Source of the DNA: JBBIVP01 sp037439705 [NCBI: bacterium]
GTDB lineage: Bacteria; JBBIVP01
DNA length: 5,737 nt
Reading direction: 5' to 3'
Assembly (NCBI GenBank): GCA_037439705.1
Contig: JBBIVP010000140.1
Coordinates: 1 to 5,737 of the forward strand
A program made the position numbers and the translations under genes. Below are positions 1-5,533 of this stretch, in pieces. Every line of letters begins with the position of its first letter. Within the stretch, counting starts at the first letter, position 1. The notes under the pieces are model-generated. The model worked only from the letters and a program-made list of their open reading frames with translations. It was not told the DNA's origin and made no database searches.

Positions 1-171
1 ATAGATAATGATGGAAAATTAGAGGTTGTCGTTGGGTCGGAGGATTACAAGGTATATGCCCTTTCAACAAATTCTCCAGTTCCATCTCCAGACCTTTTGC
101 CCTGGCCAGAGTTCAAACACGATATAAAAAATACTGGATTTTACACAGGAAATCCAAATCCTCCTTGGTAA
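1..171 (+). CDS. C-terminal end of an FG-GAP/VCBS-like repeat protein (partial, 5' end outside window)
   Basis: The first 56 codons of frame 1 are open and end at TAA (169-171). The reading begins with IDNDGKLEVVVGS followed by EDYKVYAL. This matches the pattern of FG-GAP/VCBS beta-propeller repeats, in which an Asp/Asn-rich calcium loop (D-x-D-G) is followed by a hydrophobic strand and a 'GS.DG.(V/L)YA(L/W)' strand. It ends with WPEFKHDIKNTG and a short Gly/Asn/Pro tail. WP-x-F-x-HD-x-x-(N/H)TG is a segment often seen next to such propeller blades in large secreted or surface proteins of uncultivated bacteria. The role is probably extracellular binding or a structural surface function, but the rest of the protein is missing, so no specific function can be given. 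No C-terminal sorting domain follows. The gene converges on yidC with only 54 nt between the two stop codons. The family call is moderately sure; the function is unknown. Confidence 0.72.
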   Translation: MDNDGKLEVVVGSEDYKVYALSTNSPVPSPDLLPWPEFKHDIKNTGFYTGNPNPPW

Positions 172-225
172 AATAATTGGATGAAAAGAAAAACTTAACC
201 TTTTAGAACCCTTTACCGAAATTTT

Positions 226-1785
226 TTATTTCTTTTTTGCGATGTGTCTCATCACAATCTGCTCTATTATTGAGATTATGTTATTTGAACACCAGTAAAG
301 GACGAGCCCGGATGGGAAAGCCCAGAAAAGAATGGTGAGAAATACTGGCATAATTTTCATCATCCATCTTGTTACCTCTTCTCCTTCTCCTCCAGTCTGA
401 GGGGAAAGCTTCTGCTGTAGATATGTTGTTATTCCGAGAAGGAGGGGAAGAATCCTTATTGAGAGCTCAAATCCTCCAATTCCTATTTTTCCTATGGAAT
501 CAGGAGAGGATAGGTCTTTTATCCATAAAAGGAAAGGAGCATGTCTAAGCTCAATGGCATTCATCAATACCTGATAGAGAGCGATGAAGACTGGAAACTG
601 TATGAGAAGGGGAAGGCACCCGCTCAAAGGATTTACCCTGTATGACCTATAAATGTTAAGAATTTCTCTCTGGAGCCTTTCCTTATCATCCGCGTATCTC
701 TTTTTAGCGGATTCAATTAAAGGCTGGATGTCCTTCATTTTTTTCATAGCCCTGTACTGCATTCTTGTGAGCGGGAAGAAGAGGATTTTCACAATAATTA
801 CAACGAGGATTATGACAACTCCATAATTCGGGATGAACCTGTAAAAAAATTTGAGCATTTGAAGAATTGGTTTAGCAAGAAACTCAAACCATCCAAGGTC
901 TATTGTTTTCTCAAGTCCCTTTTTAAGGGATTTGAGCTCCTTTTCAATTTTTGGTCCACAGTAAACAATAAAATCCAGATTTTCTTCTCCCCAGGGTGGT
1001 AGAACCATCTCTGGGGTTTTGAATGATAAAATATCCTTCTCCATTAAAGGATAAACATAACCGTTTATGAATGGTTGAGACAGGGGAATTATTCCTCCTA
1101 TGAAATACTTCATATCATGAACAAACCATTCTGCCTCTCCTATCATTTCAGGGGATTTTACTTTATTTTTTGAGATAACTTTTTCTCTGACATATCCCTT
1201 AAATGATTCGTTATAAATCCTTGATGCGGAAAGATGTGGGGAAGACCATATTATTTCCGCAGATAGCCTTTGAGGCTCTGAGGAGGAATTCTTAAAAATA
1301 ATTGATAGCGCAAAGGAATAATCTTCTCCGAAGGTGAATTTTTTATAAACCTCTAAATTCTTAACGGTTCCTTTGAAAATCACCTCATTTTCCTTCTTTA
1401 TTCCTTCAACCTCTGGCACAATGGGTTCGGTATTTCCATTTAAATATACAAAAAGCGTAAGGGGATAGGGAGGGGTTAGAGATTTTATGAGTTCAACCCT
1501 TGAACTTTCCTCATCAACCCTGAGTTTATATTCTTTGAGCTTTACCGAACTTAAACCTCCATCACCCGAAAGTTTTAAATTAAATTTTTCTGTTTCAACT
1601 TCTATTTCTTCTTTTGAAGGGATGAATGGAACCCTTTCCTGTTTAACGATTTCCTCTGGTTTTTCCTTTTTTTCAACCTGCGGGGGAATTTCTTTTTTGA
1701 CAATATAAATCTGATAGAGATACAAAAATAGGATTGAAAGGAGAATGGCAAGAAATGCTCTTATTTCAATTGACCTGTCGTCCAT
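226..1785 (-). CDS. yidC: Membrane protein insertase YidC (Oxa1 family, with periplasmic P1 domain)
   Basis: This 519-residue protein inserts membrane proteins into the inner membrane, alone or with SecYEG. Its layout is that of Gram-negative YidC. An N-terminal membrane anchor (about residues 9-29) is followed by a charged linker rich in Lys/Glu/Pro (30-60) and a periplasmic P1 beta-domain (about 60-290). The Oxa1 core has membrane segments near 322-342, 388-410, 441-456, 476-491 and 493-511. Conserved core features are visible: FFPLTRMQYRAMKKM (336-350), whose R341 matches the family's basic groove position, the cytoplasmic helical hairpin (about 350-384), NPLSGCLPLLIQFPVF (385-400) and PSGLVLYW (491-498). 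The C-terminus is basic (KKK), as expected for a cytoplasmic tail. The ATG overlaps the yidD stop by one base (TGATG). No clear Shine-Dalgarno precedes it, so translation is probably coupled to yidD. It is the last gene of the cluster; no GC-rich terminator hairpin is seen after it. Confidence 0.97.
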   Translation of the reverse strand: MDDRSIEIRAFLAILLSILFLYLYQIYIVKKEIPPQVEKKEKPEEIVKQERVPFIPSKEEIEVETEKFNLKLSGDGGLSSVKLKEYKLRVDEESSRVELIKSLTPPYPLTLFVYLNGNTEPIVPEVEGIKKENEVIFKGTVKNLEVYKKFTFGEDYSFALSIIFKNSSSEPQRLSAEIIWSSPHLSASRIYNESFKGYVREKVISKNKVKSPEMIGEAEWFVHDMKYFIGGIIPLSQPFINGYVYPLMEKDILSFKTPEMVLPPWGEENLDFIVYCGPKIEKELKSLKKGLEKTIDLGWFEFLAKPILQMLKFFYRFIPNYGVVIILVVIIVKILFFPLTRMQYRAMKKMKDIQPLIESAKKRYADDKERLQREILNIYRSYRVNPLSGCLPLLIQFPVFIALYQVLMNAIELRHAPFLLWIKDLSSPDSIGKIGIGGFELSIRILPLLLGITTYLQQKLSPQTGGEGEEVTRWMMKIMPVFLTILFWAFPSGLVLYWCSNNIISIIEQIVMRHIAKKK

Positions 1786-1994
1786 CAGGGAACAGGGTCA
1801 TAACCGCCTGGATGAAATGGATGGCATTTGAGAATCCTTTTGAATGAGAGAAATACGCCCTTGAAAGCGCCATACTTTGTGATTGCCTCTTCAGCGTAAT
1901 GAGAGCATGATGGATAGAACCTGCACTTTTTTCCAAAAGCCGGAGAAAAAAACCTGTAAATTCTTATGAGGAAAATGAAAAATTCTTTAAGCAT
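1785..1994 (-). CDS. yidD: Membrane protein insertion efficiency factor YidD
   Basis: This is a small 69-residue protein of the YidD/Haemolytic (DUF37) family. YidD is thought to sit on the inner face of the cytoplasmic membrane and help YidC insert proteins. The first 15 or so residues ([16 protein letters not shown]) form an amphipathic or hydrophobic helix. The family's Cys motifs follow: [15 protein letters not shown] (24-38), then a basic helix, then [15 protein letters not shown] at the very C-terminus. Three conserved Cys, the HP-x-HPGG motif and the terminal D-P-V-P are all present, and the length is typical for the short form. The start overlaps the rnpA stop by 8 nt. A GAGG about 9 nt upstream, inside rnpA, is a plausible ribosome binding site. 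It lies between rnpA and yidC as in most bacteria. Confidence 0.96.
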   Translation of the reverse strand: MLKEFFIFLIRIYRFFSPAFGKKCRFYPSCSHYAEEAITKYGAFKGVFLSFKRILKCHPFHPGGYDPVP

Positions 1995-2322
1995 TTTTTA
2001 TTGCCTCAAGAAATTTGTTTCTGGTTTCCTCAAAATTTATTCCCTTTGCCTCTCCTCTGTAAACCACTACAATATCGGAAAGGGGAAGTTCGTGCTTATT
2101 AAGGCGAAAAATTTCTCTGAAAATCCTTTTCACCCTGTTTCTGTGAACAGGTTTTCCGCTTTTTTTTGAGATGGAGATTCCAAAACGGGTTCTTCCAGTT
2201 TCTTTTTTCAAAACATACATCGTCCACTTTCCTTCTTCTATTGCTTTTCCTTCCTTTATCACCCGCTGGAAGTCCTCTCTTTTTGTTATCCTTTCCTCAC
2301 GGGAAAATCCATACTTTTTCAT
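1987..2322 (-). CDS. rnpA: Ribonuclease P protein component
   Basis: This 111-residue basic protein is the protein subunit of RNase P. It helps the RNase P RNA remove 5' leaders from pre-tRNAs in the cytoplasm. The family signature is visible at residues 58-73: [16 protein letters not shown] contains the conserved RNR box (61-63) that contacts RNA. Before it comes the central strand RFGISISKK (46-54), and after it the strand [11 protein letters not shown] (82-92). N-terminal [15 protein letters not shown] residues (8-18) match the 'L-x-x-x-x-(E/D)F' start of the family. Length is usual (about 110-130). The start codon follows the rpmH stop with no gap, and both genes are in the same frame. 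No strong Shine-Dalgarno is present (only a run of A and AG), so coupling to rpmH is likely. The RNase P RNA gene (rnpB) is not in the window. Confidence 0.96.
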   Translation of the reverse strand: MKKYGFSREERITKREDFQRVIKEGKAIEEGKWTMYVLKKETGRTRFGISISKKSGKPVHRNRVKRIFREIFRLNKHELPLSDIVVVYRGEAKGINFEETRNKFLEAIKNA

Positions 2323-2472
2323 CTACTTTTTGTATGTGGTTACTGCCAATCTCTTTCTTCCAGCCTTTCTCCTTCTTTTCAGAACCTTTCTACCTCCCTT
2401 TGTTTTCATCCTTGCTCTGAACCCGTGAGTCCTTCTCCTTTTGATATTATGTGGTTGATATGTTCTTTTCAT
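2323..2472 (-). CDS. rpmH: 50S ribosomal protein L34 (bL34)
   Basis: This 49-codon gene encodes large-subunit protein bL34. The protein starts [18 protein letters not shown] and continues [13 protein letters not shown] then [13 protein letters not shown]. This is nearly the whole bL34 consensus (MKRTYQP, KR-x-R-x-HGFR-x-RM, GR-x-VL, RRR, GR-x-RL). It is extremely basic, as expected. The C-terminal TTYKK is a few residues beyond the usual end. A good ribosome binding site (AGGAG, 6 nt from ATG) sits at 2479-2483. The stop is TAG at 2323-2325, immediately followed in the same frame by the rnpA ATG. It is the first gene of the rpmH-rnpA-yidD-yidC unit. In many bacteria dnaA lies upstream of it; here a divergent argB does. 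Confidence 0.97.
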   Translation of the reverse strand: MKRTYQPHNIKRRRTHGFRARMKTKGGRKVLKRRRKAGRKRLAVTTYKK

Positions 2473-2491
2473 TTTTAACTCCTTTTAACTA

Positions 2492-2511
2492 TGATTGAAT
2501 AAATTACATCA
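2492..2511. promoter_or_regulatory. Imperfect palindrome over the rpmH -10 (possible operator)
   Basis: The 20 bp TGATTGAA-TAAA-TTACATCA read the same on both strands at 14 of 20 positions (TGAT..AA / TT..ATCA arms). It spans the predicted -10 and start site of rpmH. It contains a TGAAT half-site, as found in ArgR boxes, but not the paired ATTCA at the expected spacing. AT-rich promoter DNA gives such partial symmetry often, so this is a weak candidate. Confidence 0.2.
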
Positions 2512-2529
2512 ATTACTCTTTTATGTCAA
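2501..2529 (-). promoter_or_regulatory. Predicted sigma-70-type promoter of rpmH-rnpA-yidD-yidC
   Basis: On the minus strand a perfect -35 TTGACA (2524-2529) is followed after 17 nt by TAATTT (2501-2506), a partial -10 with the key first T, A and last T. Transcription would begin near 2492-2496. That gives a leader of about 20-24 nt containing the AGGAG ribosome binding site (2479-2483) of rpmH. Position, spacing and perfect -35 make this a likely promoter; the start site itself is inferred. Confidence 0.65.
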
Positions 2530-2540
2530 ATGGGGTTTAG

Positions 2541-2562
2541 ATTTCAAGGCTTTTCTTGAGAT
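2541..2562. promoter_or_regulatory. Inverted repeat covering the argB -35 (candidate operator)
   Basis: ATTTCAAG (2541-2548) and CTTGAGAT (2555-2562) are inverted repeats of 8 bp with one mismatch, separated by GCTTTT. The right arm contains the predicted argB -35 hexamer (2556-2561). The repeat also lies between the two divergent -35 elements. A repressor bound here would be placed to block argB transcription. The arms do not match the classic ArgR box (TGAAT-N4-ATTCA), so the binding protein, if any, is unknown. Confidence 0.35.
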
Positions 2563-2584
2563 AAAGAGGTTTTTTTGATATTTT
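2556..2584 (+). promoter_or_regulatory. Predicted extended -10 promoter of the arg operon
   Basis: TTGAGA (2556-2561, 5 of 6 to TTGACA) and TATTTT (2579-2584, 4 of 6 to TATAAT) are 17 nt apart. TG-A directly before TATTTT (2576-2578) makes it an extended -10. The ten bases 2581-2590 are all pyrimidines, so the first purine downstream is the A of the argB ATG at 2591, seven bases past the -10. The predicted mRNA would therefore begin at or within a base of the start codon. Confidence 0.6.
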
Positions 2585-2590
2585 TTCCTT

Positions 2591-3430
2591 ATGGAGGATT
2601 TAATAAAAAAGGCAGAGATTCTCATAGAGGCGCTTCCTTATATAAAGAAGTTCTATCAGAAAATTTTTGTTTTTAAATACGGCGGAAAGGTTAAAGAGAA
2701 GAAGGGTGATACATTTTGTGAGGACATTGTGCTCCTTCAGTATGTTGGGATAAAACCGGTTGTTGTTCACGGAGGTGGTCCTCAGATAAATAAGGTGCTT
2801 GAAAGACTCGGAATTGAGAGCCATTTTGAGAAAGGGATAAGGGTTACAGACGATGAAACAATGGAATGGGTTGAGGCTGTTCTTCAGGGGCAGATGAACA
2901 AGGAACTTGTTCGCGAGATTAACAAACTTGGTGGAAGGGCGATAGGGTTAAGCGGTTCTGATGGAAATCTCATAGTTGCGGAGAGGGTTAAGAATAAAAA
3001 ACTCGGGAGGGTGGGTGAGGTTAAAAAAATAAATGTTGACCTGATAATCTCTGTTATGAATGCCGGATATATTCCTGTAATTTCACCTGTTGGAGTTGGG
3101 GAGGATGGAATATCTCTCAACATAAATGCTGATGTTGTATCCGCAGAAATTGCCATAAAACTTAAGGCTGAGAAATTCTTTCTTCTTACCGATGTTGATG
3201 GACTTCTTGATGAAAAGAAAAGACTTATCACATCAATAAATGTTAAGGAAGCGAAGAAAATTGTAAAGAAAAAATTCGTTCAGGGAGGAATGATTCCGAA
3301 ACTTCAGTGTTGTTCAAAGGCTGTGGAGGGCGGCGTTAAGAAGGCTCACATAATAAACGGAGGAATAGAACATGCTATCCTCCTTGAGATATTTACTGAC
3401 AGAGGAATAGGAACGGAAATTATCCCGTAA
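2591..3430 (+). CDS. argB: Acetylglutamate kinase (arginine-sensitive type)
   Basis: ArgB phosphorylates N-acetyl-L-glutamate with ATP, the second step of ornithine/arginine synthesis, in the cytoplasm. The 279-residue protein shows the amino-acid-kinase fold motifs: KYGG (29-32), VVVHGGGPQI (57-66), IRVTD (83-87, substrate-binding Arg84), NINAD (177-181), LLTDVDGLL (198-206) and GGMIPK (232-237). The N-terminal helix (1-20, LIKKAEILIEALPYI core) and the C-terminal H-A-x-LLEIFT-x-x-G-x-GT (261-275) are hallmarks of hexameric enzymes inhibited by arginine. It is slightly short: the segment after KYGG is about two residues shorter than in typical ArgB and lacks the usual (N/H)AM. The ATG at 2591 fits the family N-terminus, and the frame is closed by TGA at 2576-2578 with no other start. 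No Shine-Dalgarno is present at proper distance; the nearest GAGG is 21 nt away. argD starts 18 nt after the stop. Confidence 0.97.
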   Translation: MEDLIKKAEILIEALPYIKKFYQKIFVFKYGGKVKEKKGDTFCEDIVLLQYVGIKPVVVHGGGPQINKVLERLGIESHFEKGIRVTDDETMEWVEAVLQGQMNKELVREINKLGGRAIGLSGSDGNLIVAERVKNKKLGRVGEVKKINVDLIISVMNAGYIPVISPVGVGEDGISLNINADVVSAEIAIKLKAEKFFLLTDVDGLLDEKKRLITSINVKEAKKIVKKKFVQGGMIPKLQCCSKAVEGGVKKAHIINGGIEHAILLEIFTDRGIGTEIIP

Positions 3431-3435
3431 ATAAA

Positions 3436-3442
3436 AGGAGGT
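3436..3442 (+). promoter_or_regulatory. Strong Shine-Dalgarno of argD
   Basis: AGGAGGT is a near-perfect anti-16S complement. Its AGGAGG core ends 7 nt before the ATG at 3449, which selects that start over ATGs at 3444 (2 nt away, runs into TGA after one codon) and 3455 (13 nt away). It contrasts with argB, which has no such site. Confidence 0.85.
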
Positions 3443-3448
3443 AATGGA

Positions 3449-4636
3449 ATGAAAATGGAGGATGTAAAAGCGTTTAGTGAAAAATTTCTTTTTCCAAACT
3501 ATAAAAGACTTGAGGTGGCATTTGCAAAAGGAAAAGGGGTTTACCTTTGGGACCTTGAAGGTAATAAATATATTGATTTTGTTGCTGGGATAGCGGTAAA
3601 TTCTCTCGGGCACAGCCATCCAGCACTTGTAAAGGTGATTTCCAATCAGGCTAAGAACCTCATCCACGTCTCAAACCTTTATTACATAAAGGAACAGGCA
3701 GAACTTGCAAAGATGTTATCTGAAAACAGTTTCGGCGGAAAGGTCTTTTTCTGCAACAGCGGTGCGGAAAGCATTGAAACCGCTTTAAAACTTGTAAGGA
3801 GATTTTTCTGGGCAAAAAAGGAGAACAGGAAAAGAATAGTTTCAATGGAAAACTCCTTTCACGGCAGAACCCTTGGAGCCCTTTCCCTTACAGGTCAGAA
3901 AAAATACCAGGAAGGATTTGACCCGCTTTTACCTGAAATAGTTCATATTCCTTTCGGAGAGGTTGATGCGGCAGAAGAAGTAATTAATTCTTCATGTGCC
4001 GGGGTTTTTGTTGAACCCGTTCAGGCTGAGGGCGGAATAATTTTTCCTCCGGATGGATATCTTAAAAAGTTGAAGGAACTCTGTCAGAAGGCAGGAGCAC
4101 TTCTTGTTTTTGATGAGGTTCAAGTGGGAATTGGAAGGCTCGGTGAGCTCTTTGCATACAAAAGGTTCGGGGTTGAGCCGGATATTCTTACTCTTGCCAA
4201 GGGATTGGCAGGAGGAGTTCCAATAGGAGCAGTGATAGCAAGAAGTGAGATTGCGGATGTATTTGTTCCGGGAACACATGCTTCCACATTTGGAGGAAAT
4301 CCACTTGCCACATCTGCTGGAAAGGTTGTTGTTGAAGAGTTATTGAGCGGAGTTCTTGAAAATGTAAAAAAGGCTGAAGAGGTCTTCAGTAAAAAACTTC
4401 AAAAATTTCTCAAAAAGTATACTGAAATAGTTTATTCCGTAAGGGGAATGGGGCTTATGTGGGGGATAGAATTGAAGATCCCAGGTGATGAAGTGGTGGT
4501 AAAGGCGTTAAAAAAGGGACTTATAATAAATGTAATTCAGCAAAGAGTGTTGAGGCTCACTCCTCCGCTTATAATAAAAAAGAGGGAAATCCTTGAGGGC
4601 TTGAAAATTCTTGAGGAAGTATTTAAAGAGCTATGA
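3449..4636 (+). CDS. argD: Acetylornithine aminotransferase (class III PLP enzyme)
   Basis: ArgD transfers an amino group from glutamate to N-acetylglutamate semialdehyde, giving N-acetylornithine. In some bacteria the same enzyme also serves lysine synthesis (succinyl-DAP). The 395-residue length is typical. Visible fold-type I features are YLWDLEGNKYIDFVAGIAV (32-50), the cofactor phosphate-binding NSGAES (103-108), SFHGRTLGALSLTG (136-149), EPVQAEGG (189-196), FDEVQVGIGR (221-230) with Asp222 for the pyridine nitrogen, LTLAKGLAGGVPIGA (247-261) with the PLP lysine Lys251, and ASTFGGNPLA (278-287). Small departures from the usual motif are Val226 and Leu231 where DEVQTG-x-GRTG has Thr, and Ala193 for Gly in Q-G-EGG. 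Related ornithine, GABA or LysJ aminotransferases share this fold, but the place between argB and argF makes ArgD the clear choice. Its TGA overlaps the argF ATG by 4 nt. Confidence 0.95.
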   Translation: MKMEDVKAFSEKFLFPNYKRLEVAFAKGKGVYLWDLEGNKYIDFVAGIAVNSLGHSHPALVKVISNQAKNLIHVSNLYYIKEQAELAKMLSENSFGGKVFFCNSGAESIETALKLVRRFFWAKKENRKRIVSMENSFHGRTLGALSLTGQKKYQEGFDPLLPEIVHIPFGEVDAAEEVINSSCAGVFVEPVQAEGGIIFPPDGYLKKLKELCQKAGALLVFDEVQVGIGRLGELFAYKRFGVEPDILTLAKGLAGGVPIGAVIARSEIADVFVPGTHASTFGGNPLATSAGKVVVEELLSGVLENVKKAEEVFSKKLQKFLKKYTEIVYSVRGMGLMWGIELKIPGDEVVVKALKKGLIINVIQQRVLRLTPPLIIKKREILEGLKILEEVFKEL

Positions 4637-5532
4637 AGCATTTTTTAAGAATAAGCGATTTAACTAAGGACGAGATAAAAGAATTTATAGATAGGGGAAT
4701 TTACTACAAAAAAATGCGGGGAAATCCTCAGCATCCTAAACCCCTTCTTGGAAAGACGGTAGGACTTCTTTTTGATAAACCGTCCACAAGAACGAGGATT
4801 TCCTTAGAGGTGGGAATAATGGAACTCGGCGGAAGTTCTCTCTTTCTTCAGTCAGATTCCCTTCAGCTTTCAAGGGGTGAAGATGTTAGAGATACCGCTA
4901 TGGTTTTTTCAAGATATCTACATGCTGTTGTGATAAGAACCGGTTCTCACAGATTTTTAGAGGAATTTGCAAGGGCTTCGTCAATTCCAGTAATAAATGG
5001 TCTTACCGATCTATTTCATCCTTTACAGATTCTTGCTGACCTCATGACAGTTAAGGAGTTCAAGGGAGATATTGAGAATCTAAAATTCGCTTTTGTAGGA
5101 GATGGAAATAACATAGCAAATACCTACATTGAGACCGCATTGATTATGGGATTTGAATTAAGAATTGCCACTCCTCCAAAGTTTCGTCCTCTCAGAGAAT
5201 TGATGGATAAATCAAATAAGGGGAGGATTTATTGGACCTCTGTTCCAGAAGAAGCAGTGGCGGGTGCGGATGTTGTTATTATAGATGTATGGGTGAGCAT
5301 GGGGCAGGAGAAAAATGAAAAGGATAAGGAGGAATTCCGCAGGTTTCAGGTGAATTCTCAACTTCTTGAGAAAGCCTCTCCATCAGCAATTGTTCTTCAT
5401 TGCCTTCCTGCTCATAAAGGCGAAGAGATTTCCGAAGAGGTTTTTGGAAAATTTGAAGATGTGATTTTTCAGGAGGCTGAAAACAGACTTCATACCCAGA
5501 AGGCAGTGCTTGAGAGATTTTTAACAGGGTGA
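4633..5532 (+). CDS. argF: Ornithine carbamoyltransferase (anabolic)
   Basis: ArgF joins ornithine and carbamoyl phosphate to give citrulline in the cytoplasm and normally works as a trimer. The 299-residue length is usual. The carbamoyl-phosphate domain has STRTRISLE (51-59), Arg102 in VVIRTGSH (99-106) and HPLQILADLMT (129-139). The ornithine domain has FVGDGNN (154-160), DVWVSMGQE (218-226, the SMG loop that closes on ornithine) and HCLPAHKGEE (256-265), ending with NRLHTQKAVL (284-293). The DVWVSMG and HCLPA motifs favour true OTCase over the acetyl- or succinylornithine variants. HCLPAH is followed by Lys262 where many family members have Arg, a conservative change. Its ATG overlaps the argD stop (ATGA), so the two are translationally coupled. 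The arginine-synthesis context argues against a catabolic (ArcB) role. Confidence 0.97.
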   Translation: MKHFLRISDLTKDEIKEFIDRGIYYKKMRGNPQHPKPLLGKTVGLLFDKPSTRTRISLEVGIMELGGSSLFLQSDSLQLSRGEDVRDTAMVFSRYLHAVVIRTGSHRFLEEFARASSIPVINGLTDLFHPLQILADLMTVKEFKGDIENLKFAFVGDGNNIANTYIETALIMGFELRIATPPKFRPLRELMDKSNKGRIYWTSVPEEAVAGADVVIIDVWVSMGQEKNEKDKEEFRRFQVNSQLLEKASPSAIVLHCLPAHKGEEISEEVFGKFEDVIFQEAENRLHTQKAVLERFLTG

Positions 5533-5533
5533 G

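Noticed and set aside
172-225. Possible bidirectional terminator between the convergent FG-GAP gene and yidC
   Set aside because: The 54 bp are AT-rich, with only short weak self-complementarity (about 190-205) and no GC stem followed by a T-run.
1487-1708. 73-codon plus-strand open frame inside yidC
   Set aside because: It is antisense to the P1 domain of yidC, with low-complexity Ser/Leu content typical of a shadow frame and no ribosome binding site.
1966-2428. Three plus-strand open frames (67-85 codons) across rnpA and rpmH
   Set aside because: They are antisense to strongly conserved RnpA and L34 frames; their Phe/Leu/Ser-rich content is the mirror of Lys/Arg-rich codons.
2563-2569. 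AAAGAGG as ribosome binding site of argB
   Set aside because: It ends 21 nt before the ATG, and there is no alternative start codon in frame at a suitable distance; it also lies upstream of the predicted transcription start.
2473-2590. Possible origin of replication beside rpmH
   Set aside because: No DnaA-box-like sequences are seen and dnaA is absent; the region is explained by two divergent promoters.
2473-2590. Classic ArgR box (TGAAT-N4-ATTCA) controlling argB
   Set aside because: Only a single TGAAT half-site is found (2496-2500 region); no paired ATTCA at the proper spacing.
2884-3231. 115-codon minus-strand open frame inside argB, and similar minus-strand frames at 2600-2824, 3314-3667, 3660-3845, 3992-4279, 4120-4311 and 5521-5709
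   Set aside because: All lie opposite conserved argB, argD, argF or ABC ATPase codons and show no family motifs.
3444-3452. Two-codon open frame ATG-GAA-TGA overlapping the argD start (possible regulatory mini-gene)
   Set aside because: Its ATG is only 2 nt from the Shine-Dalgarno core, too close for good initiation; the 7-nt spacing to the argD ATG at 3449 is ideal, so the mini-frame is probably chance.
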